DNA of 64,000 bases from Caldibacillus debilis DSM 16016 (GTDB lineage Bacteria; Bacillota; Bacilli; Bacillales; Caldibacillaceae): the NCBI RefSeq assembly GCF_000383875.1, contig NZ_KB912881.1:41738-105737 (forward strand). Reading direction: 5' to 3'. A program made the translations under genes and the position numbers. A model generated the notes under the pieces. It did no database searches. It saw only the letters and a list, made by a program, of their open reading frames with translations, and was not told where the DNA came from. Shown piece by piece: positions 25,932 to 35,843 of this stretch. Each line of letters begins with the position of its first letter. Within the stretch, counting starts at the first letter, position 1.

Positions 25932-27218
25932 TCAGGAGCTTTGCATCTGCTCCGCTTCCTGTTCCGTCATCTCTTCCCGCCAAATTTCCGCGCCGATGCC
26001 TTGCAATTTTTCCACGAGATTGCTGTATCCCCGGTCGATATGTTCCACGCCGGAGATCTCCGTCACCCCCTCCGCCATGAGCCCGGCGACGACGAGGGAT
26101 GCCCCGGCCCGCAGGTCGGTGGCCCTGACTTTCGCCCCGTGCAGCTGGACCGGCCCCTTAATGAGGGCGGATCCCCCTTCCACCTTGATGGATGCGTTCA
26201 TTCTCCGCAATTCGTCCACATGCTTAAACCGGGAAGGGTAAATGGTATCGGTGACCACGCTTGTTCCGTCCGCCTTCGTCAAAAGGGCCGTGATCGGCTG
26301 CTGCAGATCGGTGGGGAATCCGGGATATACGAGGGTTTTAATATCCACCGGCTTCAACTTTTCCGGCCGGGCGATAAAGATTTGATCGTTTCCCGTTTCC
26401 ACATGGACGCCCATCTCCCGCAGCTTGGCGATGACCGATTCCAAATGGAGGGGTATGACGTTGTCGATGACGACGCCATCGCCCATGGCTGCCGCAAGAA
26501 TCATGTATGTACCCGCTTCGATCCGGTCGGGAATAATCGTATGGCGGCATCCGGACAGCCGTTCGACCCCGTCGATCCGGATGACGTCCGTCCCCGCTCC
26601 TTTTATTTTCGCCCCCATGTTGTTCAACAAAGTGGCCACATCGATGATCTCCGGTTCTTTCGCGGCGTTTTCGATGATCGTCCGCCCTTTGGCGCGGACG
26701 GCCGCCAGCATGATGTTGATCGTGGCGCCGACGCTGACCACGTCCAAATAAATCCGGGCGCCGGTCAGCTCTTCCGCCCTCAAATAGATGGCGCCTTGTT
26801 CGTTCGTCACCTTGGCCCCCAGCGCCTCAAAACCTTTGATATGCTGATCGATCGGACGGGGGCCGAGGAAACATCCGCCCGGCAGGCCGATGACCGCCTG
26901 CTTGAAGCGTCCGAGCATGGCGCCCATCAAATAGTAGGAAGCGCGGAGTTTTTTCACCCTTCCGTTCGGGAGCGGCATCGGGATCATGCGGGCAGGGTCG
27001 ATAATCATATCCGAACCGCGGACTTCCACTTTGCCGCCGATTTCTTCCAATAGCCCCTTCAAGATCTCCACATCGGATATCTTCGGCACCCCTTCGATGG
27101 TGACGGGGGAATCGGCAAGAATGGCCGCGGGAATCAGCGCGACAGCGCTGTTTTTCGCTTCGCTGACCCGAATATGTCCTTTTAGCGTCCGCCCTCCAAC
27201 GATCTTTAGTTTTTCCAT
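25932..27218 (-). CDS. murA: UDP-N-acetylglucosamine 1-carboxyvinyltransferase (MurA2/MurZ type)
   Basis: 428-residue enzyme that transfers enolpyruvate from PEP to UDP-GlcNAc, the first committed step of peptidoglycan synthesis and the fosfomycin target. The substrate motif [15 protein letters not shown] places Lys22-Asn23 as usual; the PEP-binding cysteine is Cys116 in [17 protein letters not shown]. Position beside fsa and fbaA identifies it with B. subtilis murAB, the second paralogue. Start at ATG 27218 has GGGAGATTGCC upstream. Confidence 0.95.
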   Translation of the reverse strand: MEKLKIVGGRTLKGHIRVSEAKNSAVALIPAAILADSPVTIEGVPKISDVEILKGLLEEIGGKVEVRGSDMIIDPARMIPMPLPNGRVKKLRASYYLMGAMLGRFKQAVIGLPGGCFLGPRPIDQHIKGFEALGAKVTNEQGAIYLRAEELTGARIYLDVVSVGATINIMLAAVRAKGRTIIENAAKEPEIIDVATLLNNMGAKIKGAGTDVIRIDGVERLSGCRHTIIPDRIEAGTYMILAAAMGDGVVIDNVIPLHLESVIAKLREMGVHVETGNDQIFIARPEKLKPVDIKTLVYPGFPTDLQQPITALLTKADGTSVVTDTIYPSRFKHVDELRRMNASIKVEGGSALIKGPVQLHGAKVRATDLRAGASLVVAGLMAEGVTEISGVEHIDRGYSNLVEKLQGIGAEIWREEMTEQEAEQMQSS

Positions 27219-27357
27219 GGCAATCTCCCTTCGTCTATCATCCGAACCGTTTTCAAAATGCCCGCCGGCCGTGCGGCCGGTCCGGGCCCGTATCTTCCGC
27301 ATCGTCCAGAAAATCGGTGAAAGGCAAGGAAATTTGCGAAAAACTTTGCCTCTTCTT

Positions 27358-27386
27358 AATATAGAACTTTTTAAAAAAGGAAGCAA
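27358..27386 (-). promoter_or_regulatory. Promoter of murA overlapping the fsa terminator
   Basis: TTGCTT (27381-27386) and TATATT (27358-27363) are 17 bp apart on the minus strand. The -35 lies within the terminator stem, so termination of fsa and initiation of murA share sequence. Confidence 0.5.
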
Positions 27387-27412
27387 TCGGTAATGTTGGA
27401 ACCGATTGCTTC
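27373..27412 (-). terminator. Terminator of the fbaA-fsa unit
   Basis: A 12-bp perfect stem (27380-27391/27401-27412, GAAGCAATCGGT/ACCGATTGCTTC) is followed by CTTTTTT on the minus strand. It lies 110 bp beyond the fsa stop. Confidence 0.9.
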
Positions 27413-27521
27413 TGCTGGAAACGGGCGAAGATTGAAAAATACAACGGCATCGAAATATATCTTTGTCATCTCCCGACCCGGCCGGCCGGAAGACGGATCA
27501 TCCGCAGCCGGATCCGGAGGC

Positions 27522-28166
27522 CTATTCTTTCGCTTTTTCCCAATCCGCCAAAAATCTTTCAATGCCGATATCCGTCAGCGGATGCTTGATCATTTGCATC
27601 AGCACCTTATAGGGGACCGTGGCGATGTGCGCCCCCCGCTTTGCGGCTTCGGTCACATGGACCGGATGGCGGATGGATGCGGCGATGATCTCGGTTTCGA
27701 TATCGTGCAGGGCAAAAATTTCCGCAATGTCGGAAATTAAGTCGAGCCCGTTATGGCCGATGTCGTCCAGGCGGCCCAGGAAAGGAGACACATAGGTCGC
27801 GCCGGCCCGCGCCGCCAGGAGGGCCTGGTTCGCGCTGAAAACGAGGGTCACGTTCGTCCGGATCCCTTCTTTGGAAAAGGCGGAAACCGCCTTTAACCCT
27901 TCCGCCGTCATCGGCACTTTGATCGTGATGTTCGGGGCGATGGCCGCCAGTTCCCTGCCTTCCCGCAGCATCCCTTCCGCATCGAGGGAAATGACTTCCG
28001 CGCTGACCGATCCGCTGACGATGGCGGTAATTTCCTTCAACCGGTCGTGGAACGAAACGTTTTCCTTGGCGACGAGGGAAGGATTGGTCGTCACCCCGTC
28101 GATCACGCCCAGCGCGTAGGCCGTCCGGATCTCGTCAATATTCGCCGTGTCGAGAAAAAATTTCAT
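27522..28166 (-). CDS. fsa: Transaldolase / fructose-6-phosphate aldolase-like protein
   Basis: 214-residue member of the short transaldolase (TalC/FsaA, B. subtilis YwjH) subfamily. The Schiff-base lysine is Lys83 in NITIKVPMT, and [38 protein letters not shown] are conserved. Short transaldolases of Bacillus act in the pentose phosphate pathway; a fructose-6-phosphate aldolase activity cannot be excluded from sequence. Start at ATG 28166 with GGAGG 9 bp upstream. It follows fbaA by 82 bp. Confidence 0.92.
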   Translation of the reverse strand: MKFFLDTANIDEIRTAYALGVIDGVTTNPSLVAKENVSFHDRLKEITAIVSGSVSAEVISLDAEGMLREGRELAAIAPNITIKVPMTAEGLKAVSAFSKEGIRTNVTLVFSANQALLAARAGATYVSPFLGRLDDIGHNGLDLISDIAEIFALHDIETEIIAASIRHPVHVTEAAKRGAHIATVPYKVLMQMIKHPLTDIGIERFLADWEKAKE

Positions 28167-28248
28167 GGTCATCAGCCTCCGTTCGTTTTGGGTTCCCCTT
28201 TCGGAAGACCTTTGCAGGGTGCGAAATCCGCCGCCTGCTTTTCCGTCT

Positions 28249-29109
28249 TTATTCCGCTTTGCCGCTGGATCCGAATTCCCGCATCTTTCCGATGACCGTT
28301 TCTTTGATGGCTTCCCTTGCCGGACCCAGGTATTTCCGCGGATCATACAATTCGGGATTGGCCGCCAGCACTTCCCGGACTTTTTTCGCGGATGCGATTT
28401 GGTTTTCCGTGTTGACGTTAATCTTTGCCGTTCCTAAAGAAATGGCCTTTTGAATATCCTTCGTGGGGATGCCCGTACCGCCGTGAAGCACCAGCGGCAA
28501 ACCGGTCCGTCTGCTGATTTCTTCCATTTCTTTAAAGCCGAGTTTCGGTTCGCCTTTATACGGGCCGTGAACGGATCCTAAAGCGGGCGCCAAGCAGTCG
28601 ATCCCGGTGCGTTTGGCAAGGGCCTCGCACTCATCCGGATTGGCGTAAATAATCCCTTGTCCGACCACATCATCTTCCTGCCCGCCGACGATGCCGAGTT
28701 CCGCTTCCACGGAGACGCCGTGCAAATGGGCCAGCTCCACCACTTTGGAGGTCAATGCCACGTTTTCTTCAAAGGGTTTGTGGGAGGCGTCGATCATCAC
28801 GGAAGTGAATCCCGCGTGGATCGCCTTGGCACAGGATTCGAAACTGGAACCGTGATCCAGGTGAAGGGCGACCGGGACGGTGATCTTATATTCTTCCATC
28901 AGGGCTTTCACCATCGCGGCGACGACCTTGTAGCCCCCCATGTAGCGTCCGGCCCCTTCCGACACGCCGAGAATCACCGGGGATTTTTCCTCCTGGGCCG
29001 CCTGCAAAATCGCCTGGGTGAATTCCAGATTGTTCAAGTTAAATTGTCCGACCGCATACTTTTCGGCTTTTGCTTTTTTCAACATTTCCGTCATCGAGAC
29101 TAAAGGCAT
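28249..29109 (-). CDS. fbaA: Fructose-bisphosphate aldolase, class II
   Basis: 286-residue zinc aldolase cleaving fructose 1,6-bisphosphate in glycolysis and forming it in gluconeogenesis. Zinc and substrate motifs include [42 protein letters not shown] and [10 protein letters not shown]. Full length, ATG 29109 behind AAGGAGGAACCAGG. Located directly downstream of spo0F as in B. subtilis. Confidence 0.97.
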   Translation of the reverse strand: MPLVSMTEMLKKAKAEKYAVGQFNLNNLEFTQAILQAAQEEKSPVILGVSEGAGRYMGGYKVVAAMVKALMEEYKITVPVALHLDHGSSFESCAKAIHAGFTSVMIDASHKPFEENVALTSKVVELAHLHGVSVEAELGIVGGQEDDVVGQGIIYANPDECEALAKRTGIDCLAPALGSVHGPYKGEPKLGFKEMEEISRRTGLPLVLHGGTGIPTKDIQKAISLGTAKINVNTENQIASAKKVREVLAANPELYDPRKYLGPAREAIKETVIGKMREFGSSGKAE

Positions 29110-29306
29110 CCTGGTTCCTCCTTATCGAGATTTCCTAATGATTCAAGCCGAAGGGGTGGCTGGGAAAAAATTAAGAATATTATTATTATTTATCATACCA
29201 AACCCTTTATCATTTTACCATGGATCCCGTGTTTTCATGAAAGAAACATTTGAACAGTTTGAGAAAAGGGCAGATGATGGAAGAAATAAGCGTGCCGGCG
29301 GGCGGA

Positions 29307-29669
29307 TCAGGCCCCCAGGCGATTTTTTACTTCCCGGACCAGCTGATCGATGTCAAAGGGTTTCGTGAAGGACGTGAGGGCGCCCAGCTCCAGCGCTTCT
29401 TCGATGATGTCCAGTTCTTCGTAGGCCGTCATGATGATGACTTTAATATCCGGGCTGATCTTTTTCAAGTTCTCCAAAATTTCCAAACCGTCCATGCCGG
29501 GGATTTTCATGTCCAGCAAAACGAGGTCGGGATTTTCCGTTTTCACGAGTTCGATCGCGTTCGGCCCGTTGGCTGCCTCGAAGGTCCGATAACCCTCCCT
29601 TTGAAAGACTTCTCTCAATAAAATCCGGATGCCGAATTGATCATCGACAATAACGATTTTTTTGCTCAT
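29307..29669 (-). CDS. spo0F: Sporulation response regulator Spo0F
   Basis: 120-residue single-domain receiver of the sporulation phosphorelay, passing phosphate from KinA-E-type kinases to Spo0B. The acidic pocket is VDDQFG near 8-13, the phospho-acceptor is Asp53 in [15 protein letters not shown], and the switch residues are in [10 protein letters not shown] and the KPF lysine. The loop before KPF reads LTSFTKPF rather than LTHFAKPF of B. subtilis. Start at ATG 29669; the open frame further upstream covers the promoter and is rejected. Confidence 0.95.
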   Translation of the reverse strand: MSKKIVIVDDQFGIRILLREVFQREGYRTFEAANGPNAIELVKTENPDLVLLDMKIPGMDGLEILENLKKISPDIKVIIMTAYEELDIIEEALELGALTSFTKPFDIDQLVREVKNRLGA

Positions 29670-29713
29670 TCTCCATATCCTTTCCGTAAAATGCGTTTTT
29701 CCAATTTGAACAA

Positions 29714-29720
29714 TTCGACA
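29714..29720 (-). promoter_or_regulatory. Candidate Spo0A box upstream of spo0F
   Basis: The minus strand reads TTTGTCGAATTG here, matching the 0A-box core TGTCGAA, 45 bp upstream of the spo0F start. Spo0A control of spo0F is established in B. subtilis. A single short match, so only moderate support. Confidence 0.45.
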
Positions 29721-29838
29721 AATCCGGAAAGATAACCTGCAATTCCGGCAATAATTCCTACTTTTTCTAATCATTCTTGCATCCTCCCGGATATTTTTTG
29801 CTAAAATACTTGATAAAATATGGAGGGAGGGGTCTACC

Positions 29839-30378
29839 GTGCTGAAAATTTTTACCACCCAATTGATCGGACGCCTGAAGAAGATCGAAGACAGCGCAGA
29901 ATTTTCATTGGAAGATGCCGCCAGACTGCTGGCCCAGGCCCTTGTCGGCGAAGGGCATATCTATCTGTATGGGGATAAGGAAATGAAGGGCGTATATCAT
30001 GAAGCTTCCCAGGGACAGGAACCTTTGGCGAAATTGAAGGAACTGACGCCCGAATCGGTCCATGAACTCCATCCGGCGGACCGGGTCATCGTGTTCACCC
30101 GCTACGCCAACGACGAAGAGGCATTGAAAATCGGGCATGCCTTGGCGGAAAAGGACATCCCGTTTGTGGCCGTATCATCCCATGCCTTGCAGCCGAATCC
30201 GGCCGCGGACAAGGATTTGTCGACCATCGCCGACGTGTTCATCCCCCTCCATGTGGAAAAGGGGCTCGTCCCGACGGAAACCGGAGGAAGAACCGGATAC
30301 CCGCATCTGATTTGCGCCCTTTATGTTTATCATAATATCAAATTGCTGATCGACGAGATCCTGGAAGAATCGGAATGA
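29839..30378 (+). CDS. ywjG: DUF2529 family protein YwjG
   Basis: 179-residue protein of unknown function, divergent from spo0F exactly as ywjG is in B. subtilis. The sequence suggests a sugar-isomerase-like (SIS) fold: [19 protein letters not shown], then [33 protein letters not shown], then ADVFIPL and [28 protein letters not shown] 29839 has a GGAGGGAGG site. The next gene starts 15 bp downstream, so they form an operon. Confidence 0.85.
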   Translation: MLKIFTTQLIGRLKKIEDSAEFSLEDAARLLAQALVGEGHIYLYGDKEMKGVYHEASQGQEPLAKLKELTPESVHELHPADRVIVFTRYANDEEALKIGHALAEKDIPFVAVSSHALQPNPAADKDLSTIADVFIPLHVEKGLVPTETGGRTGYPHLICALYVYHNIKLLIDEILEESE

Positions 30379-30393
30379 CAGGAGGCCGTACAT

Positions 30394-30969
30394 GTGGGAA
30401 GAATCGAGGGGAAAAAGGGAAGCCTGAAAGACGGAAGGGTTTTCGCCGTCCGCACCGCCCTTCCTTCCGACGGGGAAAAGGTTTTGGCCTACATGAAGGA
30501 AATATTGGCGGAATCTCCCTTCCTTGTCACAACACCGGAGGAATTGATGATGTCCGTCGAAGAGGAAAAACGGCATTTGCAACAGATGGCGGATGATCCG
30601 GACCGGCTGGCCATCGTGGCCGAATGGGAAGGGGAAATCATCGGATTTTTGGATTTTCACGGTGGGAAGAAAAAGCGGCTGAACCATCAAGGTTCCTTCG
30701 GGATGAGCGTCCGTTCCGGCTTCCGCGGCCAGGGCGTGGGCAAAGCGCTGCTGGGCTGCCTCATCGGCTGGGCGGAAAACCATCCCCGCTTGGAAAAGAT
30801 CAATCTCGAAGTTTTCGCCCGGAACAGGGCAGCGATCGGCTTATATGAATCTTTCGGCTTTACGGTGGAAGGAAAAAAAAGAAAGGAGATCAAACGGGAA
30901 GACGGAAGCTACGAGGATCTCATCCTGATGGCCCGCTTCTTGGATCCGAAGCCGGGCGCGGCGGATTGA
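30394..30969 (+). CDS. GNAT family N-acetyltransferase
   Basis: 191-residue acetyltransferase. The acetyl-CoA loop is visible as GMSVRSGFRGQGVGKALLGCLI (about 108-129), and the later NRAAIGLYESFGFTVEGKKRKEIKREDGSYEDLILMARFL matches the SpeG/RimJ-like GNAT branch. The substrate (amine, antibiotic or protein N-terminus) cannot be told. GTG 30394 is preceded by GGAGG 8 bp upstream. It forms a two-gene operon with ywjG, an arrangement I do not recall from B. subtilis. Confidence 0.88.
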   Translation: MGRIEGKKGSLKDGRVFAVRTALPSDGEKVLAYMKEILAESPFLVTTPEELMMSVEEEKRHLQQMADDPDRLAIVAEWEGEIIGFLDFHGGKKKRLNHQGSFGMSVRSGFRGQGVGKALLGCLIGWAENHPRLEKINLEVFARNRAAIGLYESFGFTVEGKKRKEIKREDGSYEDLILMARFLDPKPGAAD

Positions 30970-31405
30970 ACGGCAAACGCCCAATAATTTCTTGCGGCTC
31001 AAATCCCGACGGTGAAGGCCGACGGTTTCCCGGGATCTTGCGGATTCCGGGGAATTTTTTTATCCGGACCCGCCCTTTCCGGACAAAAAACGGTTCCGGG
31101 CTGATGAACCGAATGGCAAGGGCATTTTTAAACGCCCCCCATCACGCTTCCGGCCGGCGTCCGGAAGCCCCTATCAAATCGGGGGGTCCCTGGTTTTTCA
31201 AGCCTGATGGCCGTCCGCGCCGGGAAAGCCTTCAAAAGAAACCGGAAACTTTTCTTCGGCACGGGGAAACCCGCCGATGAAGTCTCTTCTTCCCGTTGCC
31301 GCGCGGGCCCGAATCCTTTCCGCGGGTCCCTTCAAAAAGGGAGAATCCTGTCGAAAGCTTTGAAGCTGCATGAGACGGTATTTTATTGGCTTATACGCTT
31401 GTTAC
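30970..31405. other. Spacer between the GNAT gene and the AT-rich islet
   Basis: About 440 bp, GC-rich up to about 31350 and then abruptly AT-rich. No gene with a ribosome site was seen. The composition change marks the boundary of the islet. Confidence 0.5.
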
Positions 31406-31436
31406 CTTGGTGCTGGTTGAACAAACTAGCACCAAG
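31406..31436. repeat. Inverted repeat at the 3' boundary of the DUF4097 islet
   Basis: A perfect 9-bp inverted repeat (31406-31414/31428-31436, CTTGGTGCT/AGCACCAAG) with a 13-nt loop lies 4 bp beyond the DUF4097 stop. No T-run follows on either strand, so it may be a weak terminator or a remnant of the inserting element. Confidence 0.5.
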
Positions 31437-31439
31437 AGA

Positions 31440-32342
31440 TTATTTAGATGATGAAAATTTAAGATTTCCTGATTTTGATATAACTTTAACGCTTGCACGA
31501 CCAGAACCTATTACTCCTTGAACCTGGTTTTCTTTTTGGATCATGTATTTAAAATTGTCTATATTTACAAAAGACACTTCACCGGTATGACTAGAGAAAT
31601 CCAATTTAATATCATTAGGTTTCTCCTGCGAAATTAAATATATGTTTCCACTATCTGTTTGTATATTTATGGAGTTCTTGATTTTTTCGCTATTGATATC
31701 TATATCTCCAGAACCACTCTCTACATGTAACGTTTGTGTATTCACATTTGATATCATCATATCACCTGAACTAGTTTTCATCTTACTATTTCCGGCAATG
31801 CTTTTATCTATAACAATATTTCCAGAAGATGTTTTAAGTAATAAATCATTTTTTGCTACAATGCCACTCATGTCAATCGTCCCGGATTTTGTATGAATGT
31901 CTATTGTTCGGCAATTAATATCTTTTATCTTGATATCCCCAGATAGAGAACTAACTATCAAGTTAACCAATTGAACAGGTACAAATATTTTAAGTTCCAG
32001 CTCAGTTCGATCTTTCGAAATTTTAAAAGAATCTTGATATTTTGCTTCTACTTTTAATCTCCTATGATCTAATTTAGAAGAAAAATATATATCTTTTTTA
32101 TTTTCAACTTTACCACTTAGATACAACTTAATATTTTCCTTATCGTTTTGAACAATGACATGGGTGTTAATTGAATTAGTATCAATCTTTAAAGAGCTAA
32201 CCTTACTCGCCTCAACGATTTTATGCTCATTGATATGATAACTTTTTTCACTAGCTGTAGAATATTTATACCATGTAACTAGCGAACCAATACAACCAAC
32301 AAGAATTAACAAGACGATTATTCCCGTCTTTTTTATCTTCAC
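31440..32342 (-). CDS. DUF4097 (putative adhesin-like beta-repeat) membrane-anchored protein
   Basis: 300-residue protein. An N-terminal membrane anchor (about 6-24, GIIVLLILVGCIGSLVTWY) is followed by a DUF4097-type right-handed beta repeat with recurring T/S-K-S-G-x-I-x-I and S-G-D-I/M-x-I turns (LSGDIKIKDI, SGTIDMSG, SGNIVIDKS, SGDMMISNV, SGDIDINS, DSGNIYLIS). Such proteins often accompany anti-sigma or envelope-stress genes; no partner is present. The gene is strikingly AT-rich, with codon use unlike every neighbour, indicating recent transfer. GTG 32342 is the start used; the ribosome site (GAGTGAAGA) is weak. Confidence 0.85.
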   Translation of the reverse strand: MKIKKTGIIVLLILVGCIGSLVTWYKYSTASEKSYHINEHKIVEASKVSSLKIDTNSINTHVIVQNDKENIKLYLSGKVENKKDIYFSSKLDHRRLKVEAKYQDSFKISKDRTELELKIFVPVQLVNLIVSSLSGDIKIKDINCRTIDIHTKSGTIDMSGIVAKNDLLLKTSSGNIVIDKSIAGNSKMKTSSGDMMISNVNTQTLHVESGSGDIDINSEKIKNSINIQTDSGNIYLISQEKPNDIKLDFSSHTGEVSFVNIDNFKYMIQKENQVQGVIGSGRASVKVISKSGNLKFSSSK

Positions 32343-32584
32343 TCTTCACTCACACCCTAACAAATAAAAGCTCCTAATTTGAGGCCTTTTTGACGACGCG
32401 GCGGGATTCACTTCATGTTACGGCCTGGCATGTTGCTCGCCCTGTCTCCGACAGGTACTTTCGTCGATGCGCTTCTGCGCGCAGATTTCTCCGTACCTAG
32501 GCTCCCGGTTGCGGGGGGCTTGGCCCCTCCCGCGACCGGACTTCCGCCGGCCAGAAGATGCGCACTTTTCTGGGCACGCGGCGC
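32343..32584. other. Spacer between the DUF4097 gene and pyrG
   Basis: AT-rich for 45 bp, then sharply GC-rich. Block 32436-32469 is similar to 12391-12422 upstream of glyA. No gene was supported. Confidence 0.4.
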
Positions 32585-32611
32585 AAAAAATGGGCTTCCT
32601 TTCGGAAGCCC
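32585..32611 (-). terminator. Terminator of pyrG
   Basis: An 8-bp perfect stem with a GAAA loop (32592-32599/32604-32611, GGGCTTCC/GGAAGCCC) is followed by ATTTTTT on the minus strand, 12 bp past the pyrG stop. Confidence 0.9.
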
Positions 32612-32622
32612 GCATGATGGCG

Positions 32623-34320
<1,698 letters not shown>

Positions 34321-34360
34321 CATATCCGTTTTTCATGCCGATAGGTTTTAAAAAAATAGT

Positions 34361-34400
34361 GCCCAGTCCAAATAATACAAACAGAATGAAAAAAAGTCAA
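34361..34400 (-). promoter_or_regulatory. pyrG: pyrG promoter with GGGC initiation region
   Basis: TTGACT (34395-34400) and TATTAT (34372-34377) are 17 bp apart on the minus strand. The expected start, seven bases past the -10, is GGGC (34364-34361), the same initial sequence used for reiterative G addition in B. subtilis pyrG. Confidence 0.75.
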
Positions 34401-34502
34401 GGCAAGGATAGGATAAGGCGCCTCCCCGTTGAATGGCCCTTGCCGGGAAAAATTTTCCCGCGGGAATCCTTCCGTCATCAAAGCGGTCCGGAAGGCGCCG
34501 GA

Positions 34503-35054
34503 TCATTCCTCTTCCTCTTCGCCGCCGATCAAAAGGTCATCGTCCAGGTCCTCATCCAGCAAAAGATCTTCGTCTTCGTCATCGAGGCCGGCGGGGAAAT
34601 CCTCGTCTTCCGCTTCGGGATCCAAAACATCATCGTCATCCAAATAGTCTTCGTCCAATTCGTCATATTCGTCCAGTTCTTCCTCATAGACGAGATCTTC
34701 TTCCTCATATTGATCCAGATCGTCGAGGCCTTCATCCTCATCGAGTTTCGCCTTTTTCTTCGAACGGACGGTCGGGACGATTTCGTCTTCGATCTGGTCG
34801 ACCGGAAACCAGCTCTTGATCCCCCATGTGTTGCCGCCGATGTTCAGGAATTTCCCTTCGATGTTCAGATCGGTGTAAAATTGGGCGGCAATTTCTTCCT
34901 TTTTCTCTTCGGGCATCCCGAGGAGGGCGGCGACTTCGTCGAGCAGCTCCCGGAAGGGCAGGGGCTGTTTCTTCTCCGACAAGATTTCGTAGGCGATTTC
35001 CGTCAACGACATTTCTTCCAATTCTTGTTTATCCAATTGTTTGATGCTCACCAT
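34503..35054 (-). CDS. rpoE: RNA polymerase delta subunit
   Basis: 183-residue Gram-positive delta subunit. The N-terminal winged-helix HARE-HTH domain (about 1-92; SLTEIAYEILSEKKQPLPFRELLDEVAALLG, TDLNIEGKFLNIGGNTWGIKSWFPVD) binds polymerase, and the C-terminal half is an extremely acidic disordered tail of Asp and Glu that displaces nucleic acids and speeds polymerase recycling. Start ATG 35054 with GGGAGTGTGA upstream. It precedes pyrG as in B. subtilis. Confidence 0.95.
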   Translation of the reverse strand: MVSIKQLDKQELEEMSLTEIAYEILSEKKQPLPFRELLDEVAALLGMPEEKKEEIAAQFYTDLNIEGKFLNIGGNTWGIKSWFPVDQIEDEIVPTVRSKKKAKLDEDEGLDDLDQYEEEDLVYEEELDEYDELDEDYLDDDDVLDPEAEDEDFPAGLDDEDEDLLLDEDLDDDLLIGGEEEEE

Positions 35055-35164
35055 TCACACTCCCTTTCGTTTCGGTTTCCGTCAGGCGGTCATCCGCGCA
35101 TCATGAAACAAGCGAAGGATAATACCCATTATAAACAAACGGCAGGGGTTTATGCCAGTTGCAC

Positions 35165-35359
35165 TCAGGTTTTTCCATTTTTTTCGTACCATCCGTCCTT
35201 CTTTTGTTCGTTTGATTTATTGTTCCAAACTTTCCAGGCCAATCCGATAAAAACAATGGACAAAAGAAGAAAGGGAATGGCCCCCAACTGTTTATTATAA
35301 AAAAATGAAACGAGAAAGAACAACGAAGACAAAATGATGATGGTGACGATGATTTTCAA
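35165..35359 (-). CDS. Small two-helix membrane protein, unknown function
   Basis: About 64 residues with two membrane helices (LKIIVTIIILSSLFFLVSFFY and LGAIPFLLLSIVFIGLAWKVW) and a hydrophilic KNGKT tail. I did not recognise a family. Start is uncertain: TTG 35359 (AGGAAG about 11 bp upstream) or GTG 35371; the frame is open to 35440. It lies upstream of rpoE on the same strand. Lower GC than its neighbours. Coding nature is supported only by hydrophobic pattern and reading-frame length. Confidence 0.5.
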   Translation of the reverse strand: MKIIVTIIILSSLFFLVSFFYNKQLGAIPFLLLSIVFIGLAWKVWNNKSNEQKKDGWYEKNGKT

Positions 35360-35371
35360 CGTTCCTTTCAC

Positions 35372-35756
35372 TTCCTGATCAACAAAATGGCCGTCTGGCG
35401 ACAGGCGGTTTATCCGGAAAACGCTCCGTTCATGCCGCAATATGTAAGATCGGAAAAAACTTCAATGATGCCCGGTCAAGGACGGACGCCCGTGGGCATC
35501 GGCCTTCGGCCGGGCGGACGAAAGCATCCGCGGACAGCGGACAGGCGCTCTCTTTCACTTCCCGGACTCCGTCCGATGCCATATTTCTTCTATTTATTAT
35601 AATGAAAATCGCAAACTTATAGTATATTTTTCTCGCGGAAAAAGGGAAGCCGGCGGACGACGCCGGCCGGAAAACCTGGAGGGACGGCCGATCCCCCGGA
35701 TCCGCGGGGATCGGATGGCCCATTATGCTCGATTTTTGTTTCCTTTCTTTAATTGT
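35372..35756. other. Spacer between the small membrane gene and icmF
   Basis: About 385 bp, mostly GC-rich with an AT-rich stretch at 35580-35635 that could hold a promoter. No terminator for icmF and no gene was recognised. Confidence 0.4.
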
Positions 35757-35843
35757 TTACGCTTCTTGGAACACTCGCCGCCAAAGCATTTCGCCGCGGG
35801 AGAAGGCATCGTCATTGGAAAATTTGATGGTTTGTTCCTTCAT
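35757..35843 (-). CDS. Possible 28-residue ORF translationally coupled to icmF
   Basis: ATG 35843 overlaps the icmF stop as TGATG and opens [18 protein letters not shown], ending at TAA 35757. It has no ribosome site of its own; a stop-start overlap can permit reinitiation. A second frame over the same DNA encodes a basic 28-residue peptide ending KKRKQLKKGNKNRA, so the region could be a frameshifted remnant. No family recognised. Confidence 0.25.
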   Translation of the reverse strand: MKEQTIKFSNDDAFSRGEMLWRRVFQEA

